NCBI GenBank assembly: GCA_003339645.1
Contig: QNUV01000021.1
Location: 186,001-250,000, forward strand
Origin: Microbacterium arborescens
GTDB taxonomy: Bacteria > Actinomycetota > Actinomycetes > Actinomycetales > Microbacteriaceae
Reading direction: 5' to 3'
DNA length: 64,000 nt
Each line of letters opens with the position of its first letter. Within the stretch, counting starts at the first letter, position 1. Positions 23,219 through 34,246 of this stretch are shown in pieces. Made by a program: the position numbers and the translations under genes. A model generated the notes under the pieces. It saw only the letters and a list, made by a program, of their open reading frames with translations, had not been told where the DNA came from and searched no databases.

Positions 23219-23271
23219 ATCGCCGCCCGGCACCCCGACTGCACCCCGACAACGAGAGCAAGGACGCTGTC

Positions 23272-24432
23272 ATGACCCACCGCGACCAGATGACCCGGAC
23301 CTCCTCGGGCTACTTCGTCAGCCAAGAGGCGCCGATCACCTGCGACGACCCGATCCCGACGCCGACCGCGCCGGCTCCCGACATCCTCCGCTGCGCGTAC
23401 ATGGAGCTGGTCGTCACCGACCTCGCCGCCTCGCGCGAGTTCTACGTCGACGTGCTCGGGCTCTACGTCACCGAGGAGGACGACGAGGCGATCTACCTCC
23501 GTTCGACCGAGGAGTTCATCCACCACAACCTGATCCTGCGCCAGGGGCCGGTCGCCGCCGTCGCGGCGTTCTCGTACCGCGTCCGGTCGGCCGACGACCT
23601 CGACCGCGCCGTGGAGTTCTACACCGAGCTCGGGTGCCGGGTCGAGCGGCGCCCGGAGGGCTTCGTGCGAGGCATCGGCGACTCGGTTCGCGTCGAGGAT
23701 CCCCTCGGCTTCCCCTACGAGTTCTTCTTCCAGACCGAGCACGTCGAGCGCCTCTCGTGGCGCTACGACCTGCACACGCCCGGCGAGCTCGTGCGCCTGG
23801 ATCACTTCAACCAGGTGACCCCGGACGTCCCGCGCGCCGTGCAGTTCATGCAGTCGCTCGGGTTCCGGGTGACCGAGGACATCCAGGACGACGCCGGCAC
23901 GGTGTACGCGGCGTGGATGCGGCGGAAGCCGACCGTCCACGACACCGCGATGACCGGCGGCGACGGCCCCCGCATGCACCACGTCGCCTTCGCGACGCAC
24001 GAGAAGCACAACATCCTCGCGATCTGCGACAAGCTCGGCGCCCTGCGCCGCTCCGACGCGATCGAGCGGGGGCCGGGGCGCCACGGCGTCTCGAACGCGT
24101 TCTACCTGTACCTGCGCGACCCCGACGGACACCGGGTCGAGATCTACACGCAGGACTACTACACCGGCGACCCCGACAATCCCGTCGTCACGTGGGACGT
24201 GCACGACAACCAGCGCCGCGACTGGTGGGGCAACCCCGTCGTCCCCTCCTGGTACACCGAGGCCTCGCTCGTCCTCGACCTCGACGGGAATCCCCAGCCG
24301 CTCCGCGCCCGCACCGATGACTCCGAGATGGCCGTCACGATCGGCGCGGACGGGTTCTCGTACACCCGCCCGGGCGATGACGGGCTGCCCGAGTACAAGC
24401 AGGGCGAGTACAAGCTCGGCAACCAGCTCTGA
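23272..24432 (+). CDS. hpaD: 3,4-dihydroxyphenylacetate 2,3-dioxygenase (type I extradiol)
   Basis: 386 residues. It closely resembles the vicinal-oxygen-chelate homoprotocatechuate dioxygenases of Brevibacterium (HPCD) and Arthrobacter (MndD). The metal ligands align as His178 (LDHFNQVTPDVPR), His237 (MHHVAFATHEKHN) and Glu290 (GHRVEIYTQDYY). The conserved C-terminal DVHDNQRRDWWGNPVV is also present. Ligand spacing (59 and 53 residues) equals that of HPCD. It opens the ring of homoprotocatechuate next to the hydroxyls; the metal may be Fe(II) or Mn(II). Note that E. coli HpaD belongs to an unrelated family. Start ATG 23272 follows AAGGA; an ATG 18 nt downstream is possible. Confidence 0.93.
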   Translation: MTHRDQMTRTSSGYFVSQEAPITCDDPIPTPTAPAPDILRCAYMELVVTDLAASREFYVDVLGLYVTEEDDEAIYLRSTEEFIHHNLILRQGPVAAVAAFSYRVRSADDLDRAVEFYTELGCRVERRPEGFVRGIGDSVRVEDPLGFPYEFFFQTEHVERLSWRYDLHTPGELVRLDHFNQVTPDVPRAVQFMQSLGFRVTEDIQDDAGTVYAAWMRRKPTVHDTAMTGGDGPRMHHVAFATHEKHNILAICDKLGALRRSDAIERGPGRHGVSNAFYLYLRDPDGHRVEIYTQDYYTGDPDNPVVTWDVHDNQRRDWWGNPVVPSWYTEASLVLDLDGNPQPLRARTDDSEMAVTIGADGFSYTRPGDDGLPEYKQGEYKLGNQL

Positions 24433-24449
24433 TCTCCAACCAGCTCTGA
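24421..24449 (+). repeat. Direct repeat duplicating the hpaD 3' end
   Basis: AACCAGCTCTGA, the last codons and stop of hpaD (24421-24432), occurs again at 24438-24449 after 5 bp. The second copy lies in the hpaD-hpaH gap and includes an in-frame-looking NQL-stop. It looks like a small local duplication. Confidence 0.8.
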
Positions 24450-24459
24450 GAGGACGCTC

Positions 24460-25245
24460 ATGCTCTCCCCCGACGACATCGCCGCCATCGCGGACGAACT
24501 GGCCGAGGCCGATCGCACGCACGGCGTCATCCCGCGGATCACGGCCCGCTATCCCGGCGCCACCGTCGAGGACTCGTATGCCATCCAGGGCGTCTGGCGC
24601 GATCGGATGATCGCGTCGGGCCGCCGGCTCGTGGGGCGCAAGATCGGCCTGACATCCAAAGCAATGCAGCAGGCGACCGGGATCACCGAGCCCGACTACG
24701 GCGTCATGTTCGACGACACGGTCTTCGCCTCCGGCGCCGAGATCGCGACCGAGCGGTTCTCGAATGTGCGCGTCGAGGTCGAGCTCGCGTTCGCGCTCGC
24801 CCGTCCGCTCGCCGGACCGGACTGCACGCTCGACGACGCGCTCGACGCGATCGACTACGCCGTCCCGGCGCTCGAGATCCTCAACTCGCACATCGAGCTC
24901 GAGGGGCGCACGATCGTCGACACGATCGCCGACAACGCCGCCTACGGAGCGATGGTGCTCGGCACCGAGCGCCGACGCCCCGATGAGATCGACCTGCGGT
25001 GGGTGCCGGCGCTGCTCTCGCGCAACGGCGAGATCGAGGAGACGGGAGTTGCCGCGGGTGTCCTCGGCCATCCCGCGACGGGGGTCGCCTGGCTCGCCAA
25101 CAAGGTGTCGCAGCACGGGGCGCGTCTGGAAGCGGGCGAGCTGATCCTCGCCGGGTCGTTCACCCGGCCGATGTGGGTGTCGCGCGGCGACGAGGTTCGC
25201 TGCGACTATGGCCCGATGGGAGTGATCGCATGCCGTTTCGTCTGA
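24460..25245 (+). CDS. hpaH: 2-oxohept-3-ene-1,7-dioate hydratase
   Basis: 261 residues, FAH-superfamily hydratase (HpaH/MhpD type). Characteristic segments: [51 protein letters not shown] (residues 36-85), the metal-binding [13 protein letters not shown], and [12 protein letters not shown]. It adds water to 2-oxohept-3-ene-1,7-dioate to give 4-hydroxy-2-oxoheptane-1,7-dioate. The start ATG follows GAGAGGACGC; the gene overlaps hpaI by 16 bp. Confidence 0.9.
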   Translation: MLSPDDIAAIADELAEADRTHGVIPRITARYPGATVEDSYAIQGVWRDRMIASGRRLVGRKIGLTSKAMQQATGITEPDYGVMFDDTVFASGAEIATERFSNVRVEVELAFALARPLAGPDCTLDDALDAIDYAVPALEILNSHIELEGRTIVDTIADNAAYGAMVLGTERRRPDEIDLRWVPALLSRNGEIEETGVAAGVLGHPATGVAWLANKVSQHGARLEAGELILAGSFTRPMWVSRGDEVRCDYGPMGVIACRFV

Positions 25246-26033
25246 CACCGACCTTCCGCGACGCCCTCGCGCGCGCCGACCGCCCGCTCGCGGGCATGTG
25301 GGTCTGCTCCGGGTCGCCGCTGGTCGCCGAGATCTGCGCCGGTGCGGGACTCGACTGGCTCCTCATCGATATGGAGCACTCGCCCAACGGTATCGAATCG
25401 GTCCTCGCGCAGCTGCAGGCTGCCGCAGCGGCGCCGGTGACGACGATGGTGCGGGTCCCGACCGCCGATCCGGTCGTCATCAAGCAGGTGCTCGACCTCG
25501 GAGCGCAGAACCTGCTCGTGCCGATGGTGTCGTCGGCCGCCGAAGCAGAAGCGGTCGTGCGCGCGGTGCACTATCCGCCGCGCGGCATCCGCGGCGTGGG
25601 TTCCGCCCTCGCCCGTTCGGCCCGCTGGAACCGCGTCGACGACTACCTGGCCGACGCCGAGCAGCACGTGTCGCTCGTCGTGCAGATCGAGACCGCCGCG
25701 GGCGTCGACGCCGCCGCGGCCATCGCTGCGGTCGACGGCGTCGACGGCGTGTTCGTCGGCCCGAGCGATCTCGCCGCGTCGATGGGGCTGCTCGGACAGC
25801 AGACGCACCCCGACGTCGTGGCCGCCGTCCGTCGCGTCTTCACCGAGGCCCGCTCCGCGGGAGCACCGGTGGGCGTGAACGCCTTCGACCCCGCGCTCGC
25901 CCGCGACTACGCCGACGCCGGAGCGGACTTCCTGCTCGTCGGAGCCGACGTGGCACTCCTGGCCCGCGGCTCGGAAGCGCTCGCGACGGCGTGGGTGCCC
26001 GAGGCCGACCGCACGACCCGCTCCGGATACTGA
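25230..26033 (+). CDS. hpaI: 4-hydroxy-2-oxoheptane-1,7-dioate aldolase
   Basis: 267 residues, class II aldolase of the HpcH/HpaI family. Catalytic and metal-site segments are LAGMWVCSGSPLVAEICAGAGLDWLLIDMEHSPN (residues 21-54), the metal ligand Glu in VVQIETAAGV and Asp in VFVGPSDLAASMG, and the arginine in TMVRVP. It splits the hydrated product into pyruvate and succinate semialdehyde. The ATG at 25230 lies inside the hpaH 3' end (16-bp overlap), indicating coupled translation. It is the last gene of the + strand operon. The BglG gene follows on the opposite strand after 7 bp. Confidence 0.9.
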   Translation: MPFRLTPTFRDALARADRPLAGMWVCSGSPLVAEICAGAGLDWLLIDMEHSPNGIESVLAQLQAAAAAPVTTMVRVPTADPVVIKQVLDLGAQNLLVPMVSSAAEAEAVVRAVHYPPRGIRGVGSALARSARWNRVDDYLADAEQHVSLVVQIETAAGVDAAAAIAAVDGVDGVFVGPSDLAASMGLLGQQTHPDVVAAVRRVFTEARSAGAPVGVNAFDPALARDYADAGADFLLVGADVALLARGSEALATAWVPEADRTTRSGY

Positions 26034-26040
26034 CGCGGGA

Positions 26041-26868
26041 TCACCCCGGAACGGCCCGCGCGATGTGCAGGGCGAGGTAGGCGACCTCCTCGTCGGAGAT
26101 CTCGATGTCGTGCTGCGTCCGCACGAGGGCACGCACCCGTTCGGCCGTCGCCGTGGCGCGCGGATGCCGCCGGCTCATGCTCTCGAAGAGGAAGCCGTCG
26201 TCGCTGTCGAGCATGCGCCCGGAGAACACCCGCTCGGCGAAGAACTGCAGGTGCACGAGGAAGCGCGACGAGTGCAGGTCGTCGCCGAACGCGATCCCCG
26301 TGGTGTTCGAGACGATCGTCGTCGCCGCGGAGATGAGCCTTACGACGTGCATCGTGTCGGCACCGGCCCGCCCGTTGGCGGCGTTGGCGAGATGGAACGC
26401 GATGTTCGCGGCCTCCTCGTCCGGCACATCCACGCGCATCCGTGCTCGCAGCAGCTCCACGCCCCGCGCGCCCACGGCGTACTCGTCGGGGTAGACCGTG
26501 CGCAGTTCCCAGGCGAGCCGGTTCACCACGACGAGGCCGCGACGATGCCGCTCGACGGCGAAGTGGAGATGGTCGGTGAGCGTGAGGTAGATATGCGGGT
26601 CCAGATCGAGCCCCGAGGCCACGGCATCTCGCACGATCTCCCGGGTCAGTTCGACGAACTCACCCGGGATCTGCGCGAGCAGCTCGACGAGGTTCCGCTG
26701 ATCCGCATCGTCGAGCGCGACGAACACCCGGTCGGTCGCCCCTTCGTCGACGACGTCGCCGGGCTTGGCTCCGAATCCGATGCCCTTGCCCAGCAGCACC
26801 CGCTCGACCCCTCGCTCGTCGTCGACGAGCACGACGCTCGAGTTGAGCACCTTCTTGATGGTCTGCAT
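26041..26868 (-). CDS. BglG/LicT-type transcriptional antiterminator
   Basis: 275 residues. The N-terminal RNA-binding CAT domain is MQTIKKVLNSSVVLVDDERGVERVLLGKGIGFGAKPGDVVDE (residues 1-42). Two PTS-regulation domains follow, with the phosphorylatable histidines of PRD1 in YLTLTDHLHFAVERH and AANIAFHL, and of PRD2 in GDDLHSSRFLVHLQFFAERV and EVAYLALHIARAV. The dimer binds the RNA switch found upstream of the PTS gene when beta-glucoside is present and prevents early termination. I chose the ATG at 26868 because GAGGAC lies 4 nt upstream; the ATG at 26880 (MRTG) is an alternative. It is the last gene of the PTS operon, 44 bp after the glucosidase. Confidence 0.9.
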   Translation of the reverse strand: MQTIKKVLNSSVVLVDDERGVERVLLGKGIGFGAKPGDVVDEGATDRVFVALDDADQRNLVELLAQIPGEFVELTREIVRDAVASGLDLDPHIYLTLTDHLHFAVERHRRGLVVVNRLAWELRTVYPDEYAVGARGVELLRARMRVDVPDEEAANIAFHLANAANGRAGADTMHVVRLISAATTIVSNTTGIAFGDDLHSSRFLVHLQFFAERVFSGRMLDSDDGFLFESMSRRHPRATATAERVRALVRTQHDIEISDEEVAYLALHIARAVPG

Positions 26869-26912
26869 GCCCGTCCTCATCGACCCGGCCTCACGCTCAT
26901 GGAGCAGGAGGG

Positions 26913-30255
<3,343 letters not shown>

Positions 30256-30291
30256 CTTCGTTTTCCTCCTGTGGAATCCCGGACCGTGCCG

Positions 30292-30311
30292 CCGGAGCGG
30301 CTCCGCTCCGG
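30292..30311 (-). repeat. Second hairpin in the PTS leader
   Basis: CCGGAGCGG-CT-CCGCTCCGG is a perfect inverted repeat between the terminator and the PTS ribosome-binding site. With a realistic loop it forms a 7-bp stem. It may protect the processed mRNA or tune translation. Confidence 0.6.
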
Positions 30312-30328
30312 ACCCGGCCGGAGGCAAT

Positions 30329-30374
30329 AAAAAAAGGACCCGACCGCCGTGCGATGCACGTACGTTCGGATCCT
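30329..30374 (-). terminator. Regulated intrinsic terminator of the PTS operon
   Basis: On the minus strand AGGATCCGA (30366-30374) pairs with TCGGGTCCT (30335-30343) over nine base pairs including one G-U, with an inner GTGC-GCAC stem, followed by seven T residues (30329-30335). The first arm overlaps the RAT element, so the two structures exclude each other. Confidence 0.85.
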
Positions 30375-30398
30375 GCCTGCATGACCAGTCACATGTCC
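30368..30398 (-). promoter_or_regulatory. Ribonucleic antiterminator (RAT) element
   Basis: The minus-strand sequence fits the BglG/LicT target GGA...GTNACTG...GCAGGCA...CC: GGACATGTGACTG, a 5-nt spacer, then GCAGGCAGGATCC. Binding of the antiterminator encoded at 26041-26868 would stabilise this hairpin and prevent the overlapping terminator from forming. Confidence 0.85.
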
Positions 30399-30404
30399 GA
30401 GAAG

Positions 30405-30433
30405 ATCGTCGCACGTTCGGCTGCGGGGTGCAA
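30405..30433 (-). promoter_or_regulatory. Promoter of the beta-glucoside PTS operon
   Basis: TTGCAC (30428-30433) and GACGAT (30405-30410) on the minus strand are separated by 17 bp. The predicted start lies a few bases before the RAT element, the arrangement needed for leader antitermination. Confidence 0.6.
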
Positions 30434-30474
30434 ACGGACGCAACGGGCACGGTCGCGGATGCGACGATGGGAGC

Positions 30475-31167
30475 ATGACGCAGACGCATCTCATCACGGG
30501 CGCGGGCTCGGGCATCGGACTCGCGATCGCGCGCCGGCTCGCCGACCGCGGTGACCGGCTCGTGCTCCTGGGCCGCAGCGACGCCCGCGCCGCCGAGCTC
30601 GCGGGCCTCTTCCCGAACACCGTCGGCGTCGCTGCAGATCTGCGCGAGCCCGCGGAGCTCGCCGGCGCGCTCGCGGATCGCCTGCCGGAGGCGATCGACA
30701 CCGTCATCCACGGGGCGGGCGTCGTCGAGCTGGGCCCGGTATCCGACCTGTCCGTCGCCGCGTGGACCGATCAGCTGACCGTCAACCTGATCGCCGTCGC
30801 GGAGCTCACCCGCCTCGCGCTGCCCGCGGTGCGGACCGCGCGTGGTCAGATCCTCTTCGTCAACTCCGGCGCCGGCCTCACCGCGCACCCCTCCTGGAGC
30901 GCGTACGCCGCGTCGAAGCACGGCCTCAAGGCCCTCGCCGACGCCCTCCGCGGCGAGGAATCCGCCAACGGCGTCCGCGTGACGACGGTCTACCCGGGCC
31001 GGACGGCCACACCGATGCAGGCGGAGGTCCACCGCCAGGAGGGGCGCGACTACGACCCCGCGGCCTTCATCGACCCGGAGTCGGTCGCGACGACCGCGCT
31101 CGCGGCGCTCGACCTTCCGCGCGACGCCCTCGTCCCCGACGTATCCGTGCGCCCCGGCCCGCGGTGA
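30475..31167 (+). CDS. Short-chain dehydrogenase/reductase (SDR)
   Basis: 230 residues, classical SDR. The cofactor motif is HLITGAGSGIGLAIARRLADRG (residues 5-26), with VIHGAGVVELGPV, the active-site serine in ILFVNSGAGLTAHPSWSAYAASKHGLKALADALR (Tyr-x-x-x-Lys as YAASK), and YPGRTATPMQ. It may precede the glycosyltransferase operon: the next gene starts 8 nt after its stop. Substrate unknown. No ribosome-binding site at good distance; GACGAT 6 nt before the ATG fits the leaderless pattern. Confidence 0.85.
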   Translation: MTQTHLITGAGSGIGLAIARRLADRGDRLVLLGRSDARAAELAGLFPNTVGVAADLREPAELAGALADRLPEAIDTVIHGAGVVELGPVSDLSVAAWTDQLTVNLIAVAELTRLALPAVRTARGQILFVNSGAGLTAHPSWSAYAASKHGLKALADALRGEESANGVRVTTVYPGRTATPMQAEVHRQEGRDYDPAAFIDPESVATTALAALDLPRDALVPDVSVRPGPR

Positions 31168-31174
31168 CGACGAC

Positions 31175-32647
31175 GTGGCCGGTTCCGACCTCCCTCCCGG
31201 GCGACACCTCGCACTGACCTGGGGCATCGCCGTCCCCTACGGCGGCATGACGACCGCCCTGCTCGACCGCAGCCGCCTCTTCGCCGACGCGGGGACACCG
31301 GTCGACGTCCTCACCCTCGACGACCGCGCTCTCCCGCTGCCGCCGATCCCGGGAGTCGGCGCCGGCACCTCGGTGACCATCCGCAACCTCTACGACTGGC
31401 CGCGCTCGAACGAGGTCCCCGCCCGCTCGGGGCTGCCCGACGCTCCGGCTCCCCTCGACCCCGAGGACGACGGCGTCATCTCCGACGCGGCCGGCGGCGT
31501 GGTCCTCCGCCGGCTCCGGCTGGGCGCGAACGGCAAGCCGGTCGACATCGACCACCTCCGGCTCGACGGCACGATCGCGCTCTCGGAGCGGCGCGTGGGA
31601 ACCCGCGGCCGCATCCTCCTGGCGCGCGACGCCGACGGCCGGCCGATCCGGGCCTGGCGCCGGCGCTACGACTTCTACGCCGACTGGCTCGACCACCTCG
31701 TGGGAGACGACGAGGCGTTCCTGATCGTCGACAGCAAGACCGTCGCCCCCTTCGCCGCGGGCTACCGCCGTCGTCGTGTGACCACCGTCCACGTCGTGCA
31801 CGGCTCGCACCGCGGCCCGACGCCCGGCTCGGTCCGGGCGTCGCGGCAGGCGGTGTTCTCCCGGCTCGCCGACTTCGACGCCGTCGCCTTCGCGACCGAG
31901 GCCCAGGCCGCCGACGTCCGCGACATCGTGGGCCCCCGCCCGTTCCTCGCGAGCATCGCCCACCCGGTCTCCGCCGTCGACGCATCCGCTCTGCCGCCGG
32001 AGTCCGACCGCACCGGAGCCGTCGTCATCGCGCGCCTGGAGCCCATCAAGCGCGTGGAGGATGCCGTCGCCGCGATGCGCCTCGTCCACGGCCACGACGG
32101 CGACAGCGACGGCCCCGAGGTCCGGCTCGACGTCTACGGCACGGGATCTCGTGCCGACGAGCTCGCCGCCCGGGCCGTGGACGACGACGCGATCCGGTTC
32201 CACGGCCACACCGACGACCCGACCACGGCGATGGCCGCCGCGAGCGTCCTTCTGCTCACGAGCAGATCCGAGGCGTTCGGGCTCGTCCTGCTCGAAGCGA
32301 TGGCCGCGGGCTGCCTCCCCATCGCGTACGACATCGCCTACGGACCGGCCGAGCTCATCCGCGACGGCGAGAACGGCTGGCTCGTCCCCGACGGCGACGT
32401 CGAGGCGCTCGCCCGTGCCGTGCGTGCCGCGGCAGAAGCCGACCCCGCCCGGCGAGCCGCGATGCGGCGGAACGCACGCGCGACGGCATCCGCCTACAGC
32501 GACGCCCGTATCCGGCACCGCTGGGCGAGCGTCCTGCGGACGGCGCGGCGCCGGCGGCGCATCCTCATCGGGCAGCGCCGCTTGTCGGCCGCCGCGCGCC
32601 GCCTGGCCGGGGGCCTGCGACGCCGCCTGCGACCGAAGCACGGTTGA
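31175..32647 (+). CDS. Glycosyltransferase, GT4-type (TarM/TagE-like)
   Basis: 490 residues, GT-B fold. The N-terminal domain has LTWGIAVPYGGMTTALLDRSRLFADAG and a beta-rich insert (about residues 90-165) with RRLRLGANGKPVDIDHLRLDG, a feature of poly(glycerol/ribitol-phosphate) glucosyltransferases such as TagE/TarM. The C-terminal nucleotide-sugar domain has VVIARLEPIKRVEDAVAAM and SRSEAFGLVLLEAMAAGCLPIAYDIAYGPAELIRDGENGWLVPDGD, the retaining E-x7-E motif. A wall-polymer acceptor is likely but unproven. GTG start at 31175, 7 nt after the SDR stop. The C-terminus is strongly basic, probably for membrane contact. Confidence 0.85.
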   Translation: MAGSDLPPGRHLALTWGIAVPYGGMTTALLDRSRLFADAGTPVDVLTLDDRALPLPPIPGVGAGTSVTIRNLYDWPRSNEVPARSGLPDAPAPLDPEDDGVISDAAGGVVLRRLRLGANGKPVDIDHLRLDGTIALSERRVGTRGRILLARDADGRPIRAWRRRYDFYADWLDHLVGDDEAFLIVDSKTVAPFAAGYRRRRVTTVHVVHGSHRGPTPGSVRASRQAVFSRLADFDAVAFATEAQAADVRDIVGPRPFLASIAHPVSAVDASALPPESDRTGAVVIARLEPIKRVEDAVAAMRLVHGHDGDSDGPEVRLDVYGTGSRADELAARAVDDDAIRFHGHTDDPTTAMAAASVLLLTSRSEAFGLVLLEAMAAGCLPIAYDIAYGPAELIRDGENGWLVPDGDVEALARAVRAAAEADPARRAAMRRNARATASAYSDARIRHRWASVLRTARRRRRILIGQRRLSAAARRLAGGLRRRLRPKHG

Positions 32648-32747
32648 CCCCCGCTGTTAGCTCGCGCTCCACCAGCTCGTCAAGGGCCACTCGCAACGGC
32701 GAACGGGTGATGCACCCTGTCGTGGCACGAGGGAGGCGAGGGCCGCG

Positions 32748-33050
32748 ATGGGACTGCTGCGATACGGATCGGACCTGATCGCCATCCCCATGCCCGACGA
32801 CGTGCTCGCGCACCTTCAGCTCGTGATCGCGGCGAAGCTCGGCGCAGGTGAGGGGTTCACGGTGAGCTGGAGGCACGGCGACGGACAGGGGCGGAGCACG
32901 CTGTGGCTGGAGCGCTCGATCCCCCTGCGTTTCGACTTCGCGTCGTCGCACCCGGTCAGCACGGATCCGCGGCGCGTGCGGGCCATGCTCACCGAGGCCG
33001 CCGCGATCACCGGCCTCTCGCTCGGCACCCTTCCTGTCGAGGCGTCATGA
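32748..33050 (+). CDS. DUF7882-like small protein, copy 3
   Basis: 100 residues, starting MGLLRYGSDLIAIPMPDDVLAHLQLVIAAKL and continuing STLWLERSIPLRFDFASS. It aligns end to end with copies 1 and 2. Here the gene is not next to a MarR gene but stands before a glycosyltransferase, whose ATG overlaps its stop (ATGA), so the two proteins are made together. A GAGGGAGGCGAGG stretch precedes the ATG at 32748. The coupling is the only contextual clue to function: it may assist or regulate a cell-envelope glycosylation step. Confidence 0.77.
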   Translation: MGLLRYGSDLIAIPMPDDVLAHLQLVIAAKLGAGEGFTVSWRHGDGQGRSTLWLERSIPLRFDFASSHPVSTDPRRVRAMLTEAAAITGLSLGTLPVEAS

Positions 33051-34246
33051 CCAGGGTGCTCACGTCGCAGGCCGAGACCCGCTGGCTTGTGGGGACGTCC
33101 GAGTACGCCGGAGTCACCGGGTACACCGGCGGGATCGGCCGCCATTACGCCGCTCTCCTTCCGGCCCTCGCCCGCCAGGGGGTCGCCGTCGACCTCGCGA
33201 TCGAGACGGGCGCGGAGCTCGTGTCCGACGACCCGGGCCCCGGCGTCCGGCTGGTCGACGGCGGCGTCCGACGCGCATACCGTACCCACCGTCATGACGT
33301 CGTCTTCGCCCCCGAATGGGGCGGGCTGGCCGCGGCGCTTCCCCGTACGGCGCCGCTGCTGACCAACCTCGCGACCGGCATCCGGCTCGCCGACCAGGTC
33401 TCCGGGTTCGCGGCGGCCGACCTGCCCATCGGGCAGCGGATCGTGCGCGCACGGCAGGCTGCCGCCGAGCGACGTCAGCTGTACCGGTCGACCGGCCTCA
33501 TCGCCATCTCCCGCGCGATGCTCGACCGCACGAGCGACCTCTACCCCGGGCTGCCCCCGGCCCGCATCGTGCGCAACTGCATCGACGTCGATGCCGTCGC
33601 CGCGGCGGCAGCGCGCGCCGAGGTGCCGACGGGCTGGCCCCAGGACGACGCACCGATCGTCCTCTTCCTCGGCCGGTCCGAGCGCCGCAAGGGAGTCGAG
33701 GACGCGTTCGCGGCCTTCGGACGGGTGCACCAGGATGTCCCGCGTGCGTGGCTCGTGCTCGCCGGCGCCGGCGGCGACGCCCGCTACGAGCCGACGCGTT
33801 CCGCGCTCCTCGAGATGCTGCCTCCGTCGGCGCGCGACCGGGTGATCTGGCTCGGGCACGTGCCGGGCGACGAGCTCTACGGAGCCATCGCCCGCGCGGA
33901 CGTCGTCATCTGCCCCTCGCGCTGGGAGGGGTTCGGCAACGTCGCCCTGGAGGTCAAGACGATCGGCACTCCCCTGGTGGTCACCTCCGGGAGCGGATTC
34001 GACGAGTTCTGCACCGACGGGCAGGACTGCCAGTCGGTACCGCCCGCCGACCCGGAACGTCTCGCCGCAGCCATCACCGTCGCGGTGCGGCATCCGGCGT
34101 GGGCTCGGACGCTCGCCGAGCACGCCCGCGCACAGGTGGCGGACTTCGCCCCCGATCCCGTCGCCCGCGACCTGCTCGCCGCCGCAACCGAGCTCCTCGC
34201 CGGTGCGGTCAGGCCGAGGCTCGACGCCAGCCGTCGTCCTCTCTGA
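33047..34246 (+). CDS. Glycosyltransferase, GT4 family
   Basis: 399 residues, GT-B fold. N-terminal SEYAGVTGYTGGIGRHYAALLPALARQGVAVDLA is the usual glycine-rich acceptor-side loop; the C-terminal half has VLFLGRSERRKGVEDAFAAF, WLGHVPGDELYGAIARADVVICPSRWEGFGNVALEVKTIGTPLVVTSGSGFDEF. The start overlaps the DUF7882-like stop by 4 nt. Its 3' end overlaps the convergent glycosyltransferase gene at 34209 by 38 bp, an unusual sense-antisense overlap of two coding ends. Confidence 0.87.
   Translation: MTRVLTSQAETRWLVGTSEYAGVTGYTGGIGRHYAALLPALARQGVAVDLAIETGAELVSDDPGPGVRLVDGGVRRAYRTHRHDVVFAPEWGGLAAALPRTAPLLTNLATGIRLADQVSGFAAADLPIGQRIVRARQAAAERRQLYRSTGLIAISRAMLDRTSDLYPGLPPARIVRNCIDVDAVAAAAARAEVPTGWPQDDAPIVLFLGRSERRKGVEDAFAAFGRVHQDVPRAWLVLAGAGGDARYEPTRSALLEMLPPSARDRVIWLGHVPGDELYGAIARADVVICPSRWEGFGNVALEVKTIGTPLVVTSGSGFDEFCTDGQDCQSVPPADPERLAAAITVAVRHPAWARTLAEHARAQVADFAPDPVARDLLAAATELLAGAVRPRLDASRRPL

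Noticed and set aside
23149-25248. A 699-codon minus-strand frame opposite hpaD/hpaH
   Set aside because: It mirrors two well-supported genes with intact catalytic residues; the antisense product has no recognisable motif.
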